In this document: one piece after another, positions 8,105 through 19,463 of the stretch
How the letters are laid out: every line of letters starts with the position of its first letter
Position numbering within the stretch: the first letter of the stretch is position 1
NCBI GenBank assembly: GCA_030698225.1
Contig: JAUYNR010000016.1
Coordinates: 62,001 to 126,000 of the forward strand
DNA: 64,000 nt
From: Oxalobacteraceae bacterium
Lineage (GTDB): Bacteria; Pseudomonadota; Gammaproteobacteria; Burkholderiales; Burkholderiaceae_D
Direction: 5' to 3'
Position numbers and translations under genes: made by a program
The notes under the pieces: generated by a model
Seen by the model: the letters and a program-made list of their open reading frames with translations, nothing else
What the model was told of the DNA's origin: nothing
Databases searched by the model: none

Positions 8105-9295
8105 TCAATCCGGCAGCCAGGCATAGACCAGGTTGCGAAACAGTTGGCGATAATATTCGCGCTGTTCCTGTGCCTGCACCATCCAGATCGCGGTCAGTTG
8201 CTGTTGCGGGTCGTTCCAGAAATAGGTGCCGGCCAGGCCGCTCCAGTGATAATCGCCGACGGAACCGGGGATCGCCGATTCGCCGGCGGCGGTGCGTACT
8301 GCAAAGCCGAGTCCGAAGCCGTAGCCGGGGCCGGGCAGGTAACTGGCGCCGGATTTCGCCTGCGGCAGGCTGGCCAGATGATCGTTGGTCATCAGCGCCA
8401 CCAGTTTGCGCGACAGGATGCGCACGCCGTCGAGTTCGCCGCCGCGAAGCAGCATGTCGGCGAAGCGCCAGTAATCGTGCAGGGTGGACACCAGTCCGCC
8501 GCCGCCGGACAAAAACTGCGGCCGCTCCCGCACGTTGAGCAGATGCGCTGCTTGCTGCGTGACCGGATCGATGACAAAGCCTTCGGCCAGACGGTGCTGC
8601 TGCTCGATTGGGACCCAGAAGCCGGTATCGCGCATCCCCAGCGGTGTGAAAATGCGTTCCGCCAGTACCGCATCGAGCGGCTTGCCGCACAAGCGTTCCA
8701 GCAGCGCGCCCAGTACGTCGGTGGCGCGGCTGTACTCCCAGGTGGTGCCGGGCTGATAGGCCAGCGGCAGGATGCCGAGTTTTTCGATCAGCTTGTCATT
8801 GGTGGTGTCGGGGTCGCCGACTCCGGCTGCGCTGTAGCAGGACTTCACCAGCGAGCTGCCGAAGATGCCGTAGGTCAGGCCGGCGGTGTGGCGCAGCAAG
8901 TCCTGCACCGTCATTTCGCGCTGCGCCGGCGCCAGGCCCAGCGCCGGTTGCCCTTCCGGCCCGCTCAGGGGCAGGCCGACCTGCAGATTGGCCAACTCCG
9001 GCAAATAGCGCGACACCGGGTGGCTCAGCAGCAGCCAGCCTTCTTCGACCAGCATCATCACCGCCACCGAGACGATAGGCTTGGTCATCGAATAGATGCG
9101 GAAGATCGAGTCCAGCCGCATCGGTGCCGCGTCGTTCGGCGCTTGCCGCCCCAGTGCCTGCTGATGGACGATCTTGCCGCGGCGCGCAATCAGCATCGCA
9201 GCGCCCGGGATCAGCCCGTCGGCGATGTGGGACGTGATGACCTGGTTGAGCCGGTCCAGGCGTGCGCTGGCGCTACCGGTCTGGAAGTCTGACAT
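8105..9295 (-). CDS. Beta-lactamase-fold serine hydrolase (esterase/class C-like)
   Basis: This 396-residue protein has the S-x-x-K nucleophile motif SMTK (Ser69, Lys72) inside FRIYSMTKPIVSVAVM, and a YSRATDVLG segment supplying the class C tyrosine position. A late YHWSGLAGTYFW block stands where the KTG-type motif is expected. No signal peptide is visible, which favours a cytoplasmic esterase (EstB-like, family VIII) over a secreted beta-lactamase. The segment LRHTAGLTYGIFG is typical of this family. It lies just upstream of sbcB. The substrate cannot be predicted. Confidence 0.88.
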   Translation of the reverse strand: MSDFQTGSASARLDRLNQVITSHIADGLIPGAAMLIARRGKIVHQQALGRQAPNDAAPMRLDSIFRIYSMTKPIVSVAVMMLVEEGWLLLSHPVSRYLPELANLQVGLPLSGPEGQPALGLAPAQREMTVQDLLRHTAGLTYGIFGSSLVKSCYSAAGVGDPDTTNDKLIEKLGILPLAYQPGTTWEYSRATDVLGALLERLCGKPLDAVLAERIFTPLGMRDTGFWVPIEQQHRLAEGFVIDPVTQQAAHLLNVRERPQFLSGGGGLVSTLHDYWRFADMLLRGGELDGVRILSRKLVALMTNDHLASLPQAKSGASYLPGPGYGFGLGFAVRTAAGESAIPGSVGDYHWSGLAGTYFWNDPQQQLTAIWMVQAQEQREYYRQLFRNLVYAWLPD

Positions 9296-9383
9296 GGTGG
9301 TTATTCTTTCCGCATTCAGTGCATGAAGGGCTGGATCAGCCGCTGGTTCGATTTTGCTTAAATGTGCGGTAGATGAAGCGCGA

Positions 9384-9671
9384 TTATTTGGGCGACTTGA
9401 TCGTCAATCGCAGCAGCACGCCGGCGCAGCTCGCGCCGGCGCCGATCAGGAATAGCGTCGGGTTGTACGCAGTCTTGCCCAGCAGCTGGGTTATGCCGGA
9501 TGCCAAGTTGCAGGCGCCGGCGTTCGAGTACAGGCAATCCAGCGCGTCCGACAGCGGCGCATTCAGGTCTTTCATGATCGGGGTATAAAAATTGGCCCAC
9601 CATGCTATTGCCGCCAGCAGCAATACGATACCGAGCACCAGCAGCAGATTGGCGAGTTTTTTGAGGTCCAT
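9384..9671 (-). CDS. Small two-segment membrane protein, unknown
   Basis: I do not recognise this 95-residue protein. It begins MDLKKLANLLLVLGIVLLLA (a first membrane segment running to WWANFY), has a ~40-residue polar loop with two cysteines (DALDCLYSNAGACNLASG), then a second segment (TLFLIGAGASCAGVLLRLTI) and a short basic tail. The topology would place the Cys-containing loop on one side of the inner membrane, where a disulfide is possible. It precedes the serine hydrolase on the same strand with an 88-nt gap. Confidence 0.65.
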   Translation of the reverse strand: MDLKKLANLLLVLGIVLLLAAIAWWANFYTPIMKDLNAPLSDALDCLYSNAGACNLASGITQLLGKTAYNPTLFLIGAGASCAGVLLRLTIKSPK

Positions 9672-10005
9672 GCGATCGATCCGGTTGCGCGTTGATGATC
9701 GCTAATCATAACCGGTCTGTTGCAGGTCGTCGTGATGGGGGCGGGTAAGGGTTGTAACTGAGTGTGGCAGATAAACCAACAGTTCCCGCGCTGAGCTGAC
9801 TACCCAATGCGCTGGTCGGATCGGTAATCCAATGCGATTGGGTGTGTGCGTACACCCGGTGAGGTGCAAGCCCGATGGCCAGGATGGTGGCCTTCTCATG
9901 TTTGTACTGGCACTGCTGTGAAACAAGTGTAGGGCGATGCGCCACCGGTGGGAAATATTGAATCGGGATAGGGCCATAAGGGAAAGTGATGGTTGTTACA
10001 TGCGT

Positions 10006-10110
10006 CGCTTGCTCGCTGCAATCTTGGCGAATATTTCATACTGCTTTGTGTATAAGTGAAATTACTATATTTTCCGCATACAAATAAAGCAACTTCGCAA
10101 ATACCCCTGT
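10006..10110 (-). repeat. Degenerate copy of the dispersed ~100-bp repeat (reverse orientation)
   Basis: Read on the minus strand, this stretch has a GGGGTATTTGCG-like start, a TGCGGAAAATATAGT middle, the core ATACACAAAGCAGTATGAAATATTCGCC and a GATTGCAGCGAGCAAGCG end, in the same order as the well-kept copies at 19464, 54057 and 58672. It is weak. The rest of the intergenic stretch 9672-10116 shows no gene I can support. Confidence 0.45.
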
Positions 10111-10116
10111 TTTTTA

Positions 10117-10500
10117 TTATTCCTTGAGGATGCCCATTTCCTTGAGCACTTCGTGCGCCGAGCGGAACGCATCGATTGCCAGCGGCATGCCGCAATACAC
10201 GCTGGCATGCAGCAGCACTTCCTGGATTTCCTTCACGCTGGCGCCGTTGTTGACCGCGCCGCGCACATGGCCTTTGATCTCATGCGCACGGCCCAGCGCA
10301 GTCAGCATCGAGAGCGTCATCAGGCTGCGGGTTTTCAGGTCCAGGCCGTCGCGGCACCAGACCGTGCCCCAGGCGTTGCGGGTGACGAATTCCTGCAGCG
10401 GCGCGGTGAAGCTGTCGACGCCGGCAAACGCCTTTTCCACGAAAGCATCTCCCATCACTTGCTTGCGCATGCGCAAGCCGTCTTCAAATTGTTGGTCCAT
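10117..10500 (-). CDS. Carboxymuconolactone decarboxylase family protein (PcaC-like)
   Basis: The 127 residues are the normal size for 4-carboxymuconolactone decarboxylases. The start FEDGLRMRKQVMGDAFVEKA and the segment TRNAWGTVWCRDGLDLKTRS are typical of PcaC, as is the later IQEVLLHASVYCGMPLAIDA with the conserved histidine and cysteine. PcaC converts 4-carboxymuconolactone to 3-oxoadipate enol-lactone, but many paralogues have other roles and no other protocatechuate genes are nearby. The ATG at 10500 (MDQQFEDGL) fits the family; the frame extends 15 codons further upstream. Confidence 0.82.
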   Translation of the reverse strand: MDQQFEDGLRMRKQVMGDAFVEKAFAGVDSFTAPLQEFVTRNAWGTVWCRDGLDLKTRSLMTLSMLTALGRAHEIKGHVRGAVNNGASVKEIQEVLLHASVYCGMPLAIDAFRSAHEVLKEMGILKE

Positions 10501-10555
10501 GCGTATTCCTGTCGAGTTGAGATGCGTTGTCAAGTTAAATGGCATACGCGATATT

Positions 10556-11743
10556 TTATATCTCGCTCAGGCCGGGTTTCCGCTGCGCTGCCGGTGCCGG
10601 TTTGAACGGATTGCGTTCATTCAATTCATCGATGTAGGCTTCGATACCGCCGCTTTCGCGCACCAGGAAGCGTTCGACTGCATCGGCAAAGCCTGGATGC
10701 GCCAGCCAGTGCGCGGACCAGGTTTTCTGCGGCAGGAAGCCGCGCGCCATCTTGTGTTCGCCCTGCGCGCCGCCTTCAAAGCAGCCGATGCGGTGCGCGA
10801 TGCAAAATTCCAGCGGCTGGTAATACGCGGTTTCGAAGTGCAGGCAGGGGACCTGTTCCAGTGCGCCCCAGTAACGGCCGTACAGGGTGTTGCGGTCGTG
10901 GACCAGCAGCGAGCAGGCAATCGGACGGCCGTCGCGCAGCGCCTCGATCAGCAGGATATTGCCCGGCATCGCCGCGCCGATGCGCAGGAAGAAGTCCAGG
11001 TTCAGATAGGGCGAGGAGCGATGTTCTGCATAGGTTTGCGCATAGCAGCGGTTGAAAAACGCCCAGTCCGATTCGGTCGCGCAACTGCCGGCAATATGCC
11101 GGAAACTGATGCCGGCCTCGGCGACCTTGCGCCGCTCGGCACGGATGTTCTTGCGTTTCTTGTGCTCCAGCGTGGACAGGAAATCGTCGAAATTCCGATA
11201 GCCGGCATTGATCCAGTGAAATTGCACGCCGCTGCGCAACAGGTAACCGGCTTGCTCCAGTTGCTTGGCCTCGGTTTGCGGCGGGTACAGGATATGGCAG
11301 GAAGATGCCGCGCTGTCGACTTGCAACGCGCGCAAGGCCTGTATCAAGGCTGCGCGGGCCGCAGCATCGCGCGCCAGCAAGCGGCTGCCGGTGACCGGGG
11401 TGAACGGGATCGCCGCCAGTAACTTCGGGTAATATTCCAGCCCGTGTTGCTGGTAAGCATCGGCCCAGGCCCAGTCGAACACGTATTCGCCGTAGGAATG
11501 GGATTTCAGATACAGCGGCAGCGCCGCCGCCAGTTGCGCATCTTCCTGCCCATTTTCCTGCCACAGCGTCAGGTATTGCGGCTGCCAGCCGGTTTCGGCA
11601 CTGGCACTGCCGCTGGCATGCAGCGCATCCAGGAACGCGAACGACAGGAACGGGTTGGCGTCGGTTTGCAATTGCACCAGCGCATCCCAATCCTGTTGGC
11701 CGACCTCCGACAAGGACGCGACGATTCGCGTGCGATAATTCAT
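10556..11743 (-). CDS. FemAB-like / DUF482 GNAT-fold protein
   Basis: This 395-residue protein has the marks of the DUF482 (FemAB_like) family: PFLSFAFLDALHASGS near the start, an AAALPLYLKSHSYGEYVFDW segment, KKRKNIRAERRKV in the middle and FEGGAQGEHKMARGFLPQKT near the end. The family has two GNAT-like folds related to FemX aminoacyl transferases, but its substrate is unknown. No signal peptide is seen. It lies upstream of the PcaC-like gene on the same strand, with a MITE-like element upstream. Confidence 0.85.
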   Translation of the reverse strand: MNYRTRIVASLSEVGQQDWDALVQLQTDANPFLSFAFLDALHASGSASAETGWQPQYLTLWQENGQEDAQLAAALPLYLKSHSYGEYVFDWAWADAYQQHGLEYYPKLLAAIPFTPVTGSRLLARDAAARAALIQALRALQVDSAASSCHILYPPQTEAKQLEQAGYLLRSGVQFHWINAGYRNFDDFLSTLEHKKRKNIRAERRKVAEAGISFRHIAGSCATESDWAFFNRCYAQTYAEHRSSPYLNLDFFLRIGAAMPGNILLIEALRDGRPIACSLLVHDRNTLYGRYWGALEQVPCLHFETAYYQPLEFCIAHRIGCFEGGAQGEHKMARGFLPQKTWSAHWLAHPGFADAVERFLVRESGGIEAYIDELNERNPFKPAPAAQRKPGLSEI

Positions 11744-11842
11744 CCGTTCATTTACCTTGTTTCGTGCCTGATTTCATTGATCCGGCCCAAATTAAATTTT
11801 AAATAACTGCTGTTATGGATGTTCGTCAGGTGGAAAAACAGT

Positions 11843-12069
11843 GTCCACGAAAAACACGAAAGGCACGAAAAATAGTGGCAATGGGTGCGCCGGAACAGGT
11901 TCTCACGCTAAAGTGAGGCTTGCGTGCATATTTCATATTCTTTTGAGTATATTTCGTTGCCGCAGTAAACATATGCGGTAGATACGATAAAAATTGTGAT
12001 ACACCCTACTTTTTTACAAAACGCATTGTGTTCTGAAGTCTGTTCGTGCTTTTCGTGTCTTTCGTGGAC
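11843..12069 (-). mobile_element. MITE-like element with ~27-bp terminal inverted repeats (copy 1)
   Basis: The left end is GTCCACGAAAAACACGAAAG at 11843 and the right end is the inverse, TTCGTGTCTTTCGTGGAC, ending at 12069. The 227-bp element encodes no protein. Read on the minus strand, its inside aligns along most of its length with the element at 14204-14411: GTATCACAATTTTTAT, a CCGCATATGTTTACTGC block, then GAAATATACTC. It fills most of the FemAB-like/nadE intergenic space (11744-12150). I see no clear target duplication. Confidence 0.75.
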
Positions 12070-12150
12070 AATATGTAACATCAGTTAAATAATCCATGCA
12101 CTGTGCAATAGCTGCATGCCGGATTCCATCGTCGCCATCATCCTCTAATC

Positions 12151-13764
12151 ATGACAGTAAAAGTCGCCATCGCCCAAATCAACAGCATCGTCGGAGACCT
12201 GGCCGGCAATCGCGCCAAGATCCTCGATTTTTCCCGTCGGGCCGCTGCGCAGGGCGCCGATATCGTGCTCACGCCCGAGCTATCACTGGTCGGTTATCCG
12301 CCGGAAGATCTGTTGCTGCGTCAGGCATTCTACGCAAAAGCCGCTGAAACGTTGGACGCGCTGGCAGCCGATCTGGCCCAGTTCAAGGACCTGCACGTGG
12401 TGGTCGGTCATCCGATCATGCGCGCCGGCGCACGCCACAATGCGGCCTCGGTGCTGGCGGGCGGCGCGGTGCTGGCGACCTATTGCAAGTTTGAATTGCC
12501 GAACAACGATGTGTTCGACGAGAAGCGCTATTTTTCCCCGCATGACGAACCGGTGGTGTTCACGATCAAGGGAGTCGCATTCGGCATCAACATCTGTGAA
12601 GACACCTGGTATGCGCACGCGCCATCGCGCGCCAAGGCTGCCGGTGCGCAAGTGCTGCTGATTCCGAACGGCTCGCCGTATCACATGAACAAGCAGGAAG
12701 TTCGCTTCAATGTGATGCGCGAGAACGTCAGCGCGCAAGGCTTGGCGCTGGTCTATGCGAATCTGGTCGGCGGCCAGGACGAGCTGATTTTTGACGGTAA
12801 TTCATTCGTGCTCGATGCCAATGGCGGAATTTGCGCACAATTGCCGCATTGCGAAGAAGCATTGCAGCTGATCGAATTCATCGATGGCGTGCCGCAGAGC
12901 AGCCATGTCGCCAATGCGCAGCCGCTCGAGGCTCAGATTTACCAGGCGCTGGTGCTCGGGGTGCGCGATTATGTCGGCAAGAACGGTTTTCCCAATGTGA
13001 TCATCGGCTTTTCGGGCGGGGTCGATTCCGCGCTGACGCTGGCGATTGCGGTCGATGCGCTGGGCGCCGACCGCGTGCGCACCGTGATGATGCCATCAAA
13101 GTATACGGCCGACATCTCGTGGCTGGATTCGCGCGAGATGGTTAGCCGGCTCGGTGTGCGCTACGACGAAATCCCGATTCACGCCTGCTTTGACGCCTTC
13201 CTCACCACCCTGGCCGGTGAATTCAAGGGCTTGCCGGAAGACGCCACCGAAGAAAACATCCAGGCCCGCATCCGCGGCACCATTTTGATGGCGCTGTCGA
13301 ACAAGCACGGCGCGATTGTGCTGACCACTGGCAACAAGAGCGAGATGGCGGTCGGTTACTGCACGCTGTACGGCGATATGGCAGGCGGCTTCGCAGTCAT
13401 CAAGGACATCGCCAAGACGCTGGTGTACCGTTTGTGCGATTATCGCAATACGCTGTCGGACGTCATTCCGAGCCGCATCCTGACCCGTGCGCCATCGGCC
13501 GAGCTGCGGCCCGACCAGACCGATCAGGATTCATTGCCGCCTTACGAGATACTGGACGCCGTCATGCAGATGTATATGGAGCAGAATGTGAGCATGGCCG
13601 AGATCATCGCCGCCGGCTATAGCCAGCAGGACGTGGAACGCATCACGCACCTGATCAAGATCAACGAATACAAGCGGCGCCAGGCGCCGGTCGGCATCCG
13701 CATCACGCACCGGGCGTTCGGGCGCGACTGGCGTTATCCGATCACTTCCCGCTTTCGCGAATGA
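12151..13764 (+). CDS. nadE: Glutamine-dependent NAD+ synthetase
   Basis: The 537 residues have two domains. Residues 1-250 are a nitrilase-type glutaminase with the Glu of LTPELSLVGYPPEDL, the Lys of YCKFELPNNDVF and the Cys nucleophile of GINICEDTWY. Residues 270-537 are the synthetase with the ATP-pyrophosphatase loop GFSGGVDSALT (about 285-295) and TTGNKSEMAVGYCTLYGDMA. The enzyme amidates nicotinic acid adenine dinucleotide to NAD+ in the last step of NAD synthesis, drawing ammonia from glutamine. A PII gene follows after 42 nt. That pairing is common in betaproteobacteria and fits a nitrogen-status link. Confidence 0.96.
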   Translation: MTVKVAIAQINSIVGDLAGNRAKILDFSRRAAAQGADIVLTPELSLVGYPPEDLLLRQAFYAKAAETLDALAADLAQFKDLHVVVGHPIMRAGARHNAASVLAGGAVLATYCKFELPNNDVFDEKRYFSPHDEPVVFTIKGVAFGINICEDTWYAHAPSRAKAAGAQVLLIPNGSPYHMNKQEVRFNVMRENVSAQGLALVYANLVGGQDELIFDGNSFVLDANGGICAQLPHCEEALQLIEFIDGVPQSSHVANAQPLEAQIYQALVLGVRDYVGKNGFPNVIIGFSGGVDSALTLAIAVDALGADRVRTVMMPSKYTADISWLDSREMVSRLGVRYDEIPIHACFDAFLTTLAGEFKGLPEDATEENIQARIRGTILMALSNKHGAIVLTTGNKSEMAVGYCTLYGDMAGGFAVIKDIAKTLVYRLCDYRNTLSDVIPSRILTRAPSAELRPDQTDQDSLPPYEILDAVMQMYMEQNVSMAEIIAAGYSQQDVERITHLIKINEYKRRQAPVGIRITHRAFGRDWRYPITSRFRE

Positions 13765-13785
13765 TCATTTTTCATGCCATTTTGA

Positions 13786-14145
<360 letters not shown>

Positions 14146-14159
14146 TATGTGCTCTGCAA

Positions 14160-14191
14160 TAAAAAATCCGGCCTTGCGCCGGATTTTTTTC
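14160..14191 (+). terminator. Rho-independent terminator after the PII gene
   Basis: The stem AATCCGGC-cttgc-GCCGGATT is followed by a run of T (TTTTTTT) at 14184-14190 and preceded by A6, so it can act in both directions. Confidence 0.92.
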
Positions 14192-14203
14192 GTCTAATTA
14201 TTT

Positions 14204-14411
14204 GTCCACGAAAGACACGAAAAGCACGAAAGAGTCTCAAAATAATGCGTTTTTCATAAAGTATGGAGTATCACTATTTTTATGGCATTTGCCGCATATT
14301 TTTATTGCCGCTATGAAATATACTCCTATTTTGCGAACGCTCATTGCAGTCTGAACCCGTGCTCCTGCGCACTCCGTTTGTTTTTTCGTGTCTTTCGTGC
14401 TTTTCGTGGAC
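14204..14411 (+). mobile_element. MITE-like element with ~27-bp terminal inverted repeats (copy 2)
   Basis: The left end is GTCCACGAAAGACACGAAAA at 14204; the right end TTTCGTGCTTTTCGTGGAC closes at 14411. The 208-bp element has no ORF. Its centre (about 14262-14345) reads GGAGTATCACTATTTTTATG, GCATTTGCCGCATATTTTTA and GAAATATACTCC, aligning both with copy 1 and with the wider ~100-bp repeat family. It sits directly behind the PII terminator. Confidence 0.78.
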
Positions 14412-14437
14412 ATGATCTTTTCCCGTGATCACGTAAT

Positions 14438-15067
14438 TCAGGCGTTGAGCAATACCACCAGCGCCCCCGAGCCGCCGTCCGATGCCTTGGCCTGGCAAAA
14501 GGCGATCACTTCTTCCTTTTGCACCAGCCAGTTGCGCACCTTCTGTTTCAGTACCGGTTCCTTGTTTACCGAGCCGAGTCCCTTGCCGTGAATGATGCGC
14601 ACGCAGCGCAGGCCGCGGCGCGTGGCGCTGCGCAAGAATGCGCCCAGCGCGTCGCGGGCTGCGTCGCGCCGCAAACCGTGCAGGTCGAGCTGGTCCTGGA
14701 TGGTCCAGTGGCCCTTGCGCAATTTGCGCACCACATCGGCGCCGACGCCGCTGCGGGTATAGCTCAAGCTGTCGTCGGTATCGAGCAGGGTTTCGACGTC
14801 AAAATCATCCGATAGCGACTCCTGCAAGGCGGCTTTCTCGTCTGCCAGGTGATGGCGGGCAATCGGCTGCGGGCGTGCCGGCGTGACGGCCGCCTTGTCG
14901 GGCGGCGCCACCTTGCCGATACTGCGGCGAAACAGGTCGGCTTCCCGCTGCTCCGCTTGCACGCGCCGCAGCCGCTCGGCGTCTTCCGCCGCGCGTGCCT
15001 GATCCTGTTGTTTCAGGATTTTGCGCAGCGCACCGAGATCGGCAAAGTTTTTCAGCGAGGCGGACAT
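14438..15067 (-). CDS. Smr-domain protein
   Basis: The 209-residue product has a charged helical N-terminal region (residues 1-90) and a C-terminal Smr domain (about 125-205) with the LDLHGLRRDAA motif and HGKGLGS loop diagnostic of the MutS2-type Smr fold. Stand-alone Smr proteins such as E. coli SmrA/SmrB are nucleases; SmrB cleaves mRNA at collided ribosomes. The D-x-H and HGKG motifs are intact. The start MSASLKNFADLGALRKI at 15067 fits the family; the frame extends 20 codons further. It is transcribed from upstream trxB with a 17-nt gap. Confidence 0.88.
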   Translation of the reverse strand: MSASLKNFADLGALRKILKQQDQARAAEDAERLRRVQAEQREADLFRRSIGKVAPPDKAAVTPARPQPIARHHLADEKAALQESLSDDFDVETLLDTDDSLSYTRSGVGADVVRKLRKGHWTIQDQLDLHGLRRDAARDALGAFLRSATRRGLRCVRIIHGKGLGSVNKEPVLKQKVRNWLVQKEEVIAFCQAKASDGGSGALVVLLNA

Positions 15068-15084
15068 GGCGCGACAGGACCTAT

Positions 15085-16044
<960 letters not shown>

Positions 16045-16141
16045 CTAACGTTAAGAGAGAGGGATGGAGTGCATGATGTGTGCAAGAATATTATGCTGCC
16101 ATGCAACAAAATTTCAAGGGCGGCCGGTAAGGGCATTAGTG

Positions 16142-16170
16142 TTGCAATCGAAAACTGGTTAAGATTATAA
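16142..16170 (+). promoter_or_regulatory. Candidate sigma-70 promoter for ftsK
   Basis: TTGCAA at 16142-16147 and TTATAA at 16165-16170 are separated by 17 nt, about 100 nt before the ftsK start and in the AT-rich part of the trxB-ftsK divergent region. This is a sequence match only. Confidence 0.45.
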
Positions 16171-16270
16171 AGTAAGCGGTAAACCGCCGCGTTTCGCGGA
16201 GGTACAGCCCTCTTGTCATTTCCCTGCTTTTTAGATCGATGCTGTTACCCTGCTGCTGTTACCCTCTCCT

Positions 16271-18610
16271 ATGACCAGACCAAGCCAAACCTATACCCGT
16301 ACCGCCAAACCGCCGGTGGCACCGTTGCCGAGCCGTCTGTCACGCCTGCTGTTCGAAGCGCGCTGGATCGCGTTTTGCGCGCTGACTGTGTACCTGATCC
16401 TGATTCTGGCCAGCTACGCCAAGGTCGACCCGGGCTGGTCGCATGCCAATGCGGTGCCTGCCTTGCATAATCTGGGCGGCAACATCGGCGCCTGGATGGC
16501 CGATCTGCTGCTGTTCATCTTCGGACTTTCGGCCTGGTGGTGGTGCGTGCTGATGCTGTGCGAGGTCTGGCGCGGTTATCGGCGCCTGACCCACAAGTTC
16601 CTGCTGCCGGCCGCCGGCCAGCCCGAATCGACGCACCGCCACGAGGGCTGGATCCGTGCGGCCGGCTTCGCGCTGATGCTTGCGGGAAGCGTCGGGCTGG
16701 AATATGCGCGCCTGTACAGCCTGAAAGTGGAGTTGCCGCGCGCTCCCGGCGGGGTGCTGGGCGGCCTGATCGGCAGTGCGACGCAAAGCGCATTCGGATT
16801 TACCGGCGCCACCTTGCTGCTGTTACTGCTGTTCGGGCTCGGCTTCAGCCTGTTTTTCCACGTGTCCTGGCTGGCGGTCGCCGAGCGTGTCGGAGCGACC
16901 ATCGAAAGTGCGTTCAAATGGACCAAATACGCGTACTGGGCCCGGCAAGACCGCAAGCTGGGATCTGTTGCCGCGGTCAAACGCGAAGAGATCGTAGTCC
17001 ACGAGCGCGCCAAAATCGTCGAAACGGCGCCGGTCAGGATCGAGCCGCAAATCATCGCAGTGCCAAAATCGGAGCGGGCCGAAAAGGAGCGGCAGGTCGC
17101 GCTGTTTAGCGATCTGCAGGATGGCGACCTGCCGCCGCTGTCGCTGCTGGACGCGGCGCCGCCGGCACAGCAAACCGTCAGCATCGAGACGCTGGAGTTC
17201 ACCAGCCGCCTGATCGAGAAAAAACTCTCGGATTTCGGCGTGCAGGCCAAGGTGGTCGCCGCTTATCCGGGTCCGGTCGTGACTCGCTACGAGATCGAAC
17301 CCGCCACCGGCGTCAAGGGCAGCCAGGTGGTTGGACTGGCGCGCGACATCGCCCGTTCGCTGTCGCTGACTTCGATCCGGGTGGTCGAAACTATCCCCGG
17401 CAAGACCTACATGGCGCTGGAACTGCCGAATCCGAAGCGCCAGATCGTGCGCCTGACAGAAATTCTCAGTTCCAAGGTCTACAACGACAGCCACTCCAGC
17501 CTGACGATTGCGCTCGGCAAGGACATCGCCGGCTTGCCGGTGATCGCCGATCTGGCCAAGATGCCGCATCTGCTGGTGGCCGGCACCACCGGTTCCGGAA
17601 AATCGGTCGGGATCAATGCCACCATCCTGTCGCTGCTGTACAAATCCGATCCGCGCGAGGTGCGGATGATCCTGATCGATCCGAAAATGCTCGAACTGTC
17701 GATCTACGAAGGCATCCCGCACCTGCTGGCGCCGGTGGTAACCGACATGCGCCAGGCCGCGCACGCGCTGAACTGGGCGGTGGCCGAAATGGAGCGGCGT
17801 TACAAGCTGATGTCCAAGCTCGGGGTGCGCAACCTGGCCGGCTACAACGTCAAGATCGCCGAGGCTGCCAAGCGCGAGCAGCACATCCCGAATCCGTTCA
17901 GCCTGACGCCGGACGCACCCGAGCCACTGGAAAAACTGCCGACCATCGTCATCATCATCGACGAGCTGGCCGATTTGCTGATGGTGGTCGGCAAGAAGGT
18001 CGAGGAACTGATTGCCCGCATCGCCCAGAAAGCGCGCGCCGCCGGCCTGCACCTGATCCTGGCCACGCAGCGGCCGTCGGTCGACGTGATCACCGGCCTG
18101 ATCAAGGCCAACATCCCGACCCGGATCGCGTTCCAGGTCAGCAGCAAGATCGACTCGCGCACGATTCTGGACCAGATGGGCGCGGAAGCGCTGCTCGGCA
18201 TGGGCGACATGCTGTACATGCCGCCCGGTACCGGCTTGCCGGTGCGGGTGCACGGCGCCTTCGTGTCCGACGAGGAAGTGCACAGGGTGGTCGAACACTT
18301 GAAAGCGCAGGGCGAACCGAACTACATCGAAGGCATCCTGGAAGGCGGCGTGCTGGAAGAGGGTGCCGACGGCGCGGCCGGCGAAGCGGTTGCCGGCGGC
18401 CACGAAGCCGACGCGCTGTACGACCAGGCGGTCGCCATCGTGCTGAAAAACCGCCGCGCCTCGATCTCGCTGGTGCAACGACATTTACGTATTGGTTACA
18501 ACCGCGCCGCCCGCCTGCTGGAACAAATGGAACAAAGCGGACTCATATCCACCATGCAGTCAAATGGCAATCGCGAGATTTTGGTGCCGGCAGGCAATAA
18601 CGCAGAATAA
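16271..18610 (+). CDS. ftsK: DNA translocase FtsK
   Basis: The 779-residue protein has an N-terminal membrane domain with four hydrophobic segments within residues ~30-210 ([70 protein letters not shown]). A short linker, an alpha/beta ATPase motor with Walker A GTTGSGKS near residue 438 and Walker [16 protein letters not shown] follow. The C-terminal gamma domain ([20 protein letters not shown]) recognises KOPS sites. It pumps chromosome dimers at the septum and activates XerCD. The short linker is as in betaproteobacterial FtsK rather than the 1329-residue E. coli form. lolA follows after 8 nt, the usual ftsK-lolA order. Confidence 0.96.
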   Translation: MTRPSQTYTRTAKPPVAPLPSRLSRLLFEARWIAFCALTVYLILILASYAKVDPGWSHANAVPALHNLGGNIGAWMADLLLFIFGLSAWWWCVLMLCEVWRGYRRLTHKFLLPAAGQPESTHRHEGWIRAAGFALMLAGSVGLEYARLYSLKVELPRAPGGVLGGLIGSATQSAFGFTGATLLLLLLFGLGFSLFFHVSWLAVAERVGATIESAFKWTKYAYWARQDRKLGSVAAVKREEIVVHERAKIVETAPVRIEPQIIAVPKSERAEKERQVALFSDLQDGDLPPLSLLDAAPPAQQTVSIETLEFTSRLIEKKLSDFGVQAKVVAAYPGPVVTRYEIEPATGVKGSQVVGLARDIARSLSLTSIRVVETIPGKTYMALELPNPKRQIVRLTEILSSKVYNDSHSSLTIALGKDIAGLPVIADLAKMPHLLVAGTTGSGKSVGINATILSLLYKSDPREVRMILIDPKMLELSIYEGIPHLLAPVVTDMRQAAHALNWAVAEMERRYKLMSKLGVRNLAGYNVKIAEAAKREQHIPNPFSLTPDAPEPLEKLPTIVIIIDELADLLMVVGKKVEELIARIAQKARAAGLHLILATQRPSVDVITGLIKANIPTRIAFQVSSKIDSRTILDQMGAEALLGMGDMLYMPPGTGLPVRVHGAFVSDEEVHRVVEHLKAQGEPNYIEGILEGGVLEEGADGAAGEAVAGGHEADALYDQAVAIVLKNRRASISLVQRHLRIGYNRAARLLEQMEQSGLISTMQSNGNREILVPAGNNAE

Positions 18611-18618
18611 GGATACAG

Positions 18619-19311
18619 ATGACGAATCAATACAATAATCAATATGGCAAGCAGCAGATGGCCCCCGGCAACGGTAGTCAGTCACGCGTCTTCACCAGAA
18701 TGCTGGCCATCAGCATGTTGGCTTTCTTGCCGATGCTTGCCGAGGCCGCCGCCCTTGAGCAGTTCAAATCCTTCGTCGCCAGCACCAAGGCGGCCAAGGG
18801 CGAGTTCACCCAGCGCCAGGTCAAGATGATGGACGGCAGCGCCAAGGTGTCCAACGTCTCCAGCGGCAGCTTCACTTTCGCCCGTCCCGGCAAGTTCATC
18901 TGGACCTATGTCAAGCCCTACGAGCAATTGCTGCAGGCCGATGGCGACAAGCTGTATATTTTCGACAAGGATCTGAACCAGGTCACCGTCAGGAAGCTCG
19001 GCGACGCGCTCGCCTCCAGTCCGGCCGCGATCCTGTTCGGCAGCAACGACCTGGAAAAGAACTTCACCCTGAAGGAAGCCGGCACCAAGGACGGCATGGA
19101 ATGGCTGGACGCCACGCCAAAATCCAAAGACAGCACCTTCGAGCACATCGGCATCGGCCTGCGCAACGGCGTGCCGGAAGCGATGGAGCTGCGCGACGCC
19201 TTTGGCCAGGTATCGCTGTTGTCATTCAAGAAATTCGAGAAAAACCCGGCGATCCCCGCCAACGGCTTCAAATTCGTCGTGCCGAAGGGCGCGGACGTGT
19301 TCAACAACTAG
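18619..19311 (+). CDS. lolA: Outer-membrane lipoprotein carrier protein
   Basis: The 230-residue LolA homologue has an N-terminal signal sequence (residues ~27-44, [16 protein letters not shown]) preceded by an unusually long polar leader of ~25 residues. An internal Met at codon 28 could therefore be the true start. The mature part carries the LolA hallmarks [22 protein letters not shown] and [20 protein letters not shown]. LolA carries lipoproteins from LolCDE across the periplasm to LolB. It lies 8 nt behind ftsK and is probably translated from the same mRNA. Confidence 0.93.
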   Translation: MTNQYNNQYGKQQMAPGNGSQSRVFTRMLAISMLAFLPMLAEAAALEQFKSFVASTKAAKGEFTQRQVKMMDGSAKVSNVSSGSFTFARPGKFIWTYVKPYEQLLQADGDKLYIFDKDLNQVTVRKLGDALASSPAAILFGSNDLEKNFTLKEAGTKDGMEWLDATPKSKDSTFEHIGIGLRNGVPEAMELRDAFGQVSLLSFKKFEKNPAIPANGFKFVVPKGADVFNN

Positions 19312-19463
19312 CATCAGAACGGTTTTTGACTGCCGTCAGGGCCGTCAAATTCTCGCAATTTCCATTTGTAAATGTTGTTTTCTCACTTCTCCGGTACGCG
19401 GCAGAACCGACCAAATCCGCAGCCAGATAGCGGTCCGTACAGCAATCCTGTTTTTTCAAACAT

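Noticed and set aside
6916-8538. 540-codon + strand frame opposite sbcB and the serine hydrolase gene
   Set aside because: It spans two genes with clear motifs on the other strand, and the translation has no recognisable domain.
8105-9295. Secreted AmpC beta-lactamase
   Set aside because: SMTK is present but there is no signal peptide, and the tyrosine motif is Y-S-R rather than Y-x-N, which favours an esterase-type relative.
16823-18484. 553-codon frame antisense to ftsK
   Set aside because: Sense strand carries Walker motifs and a gamma domain; the antisense product is low-complexity Arg/Gln/His.
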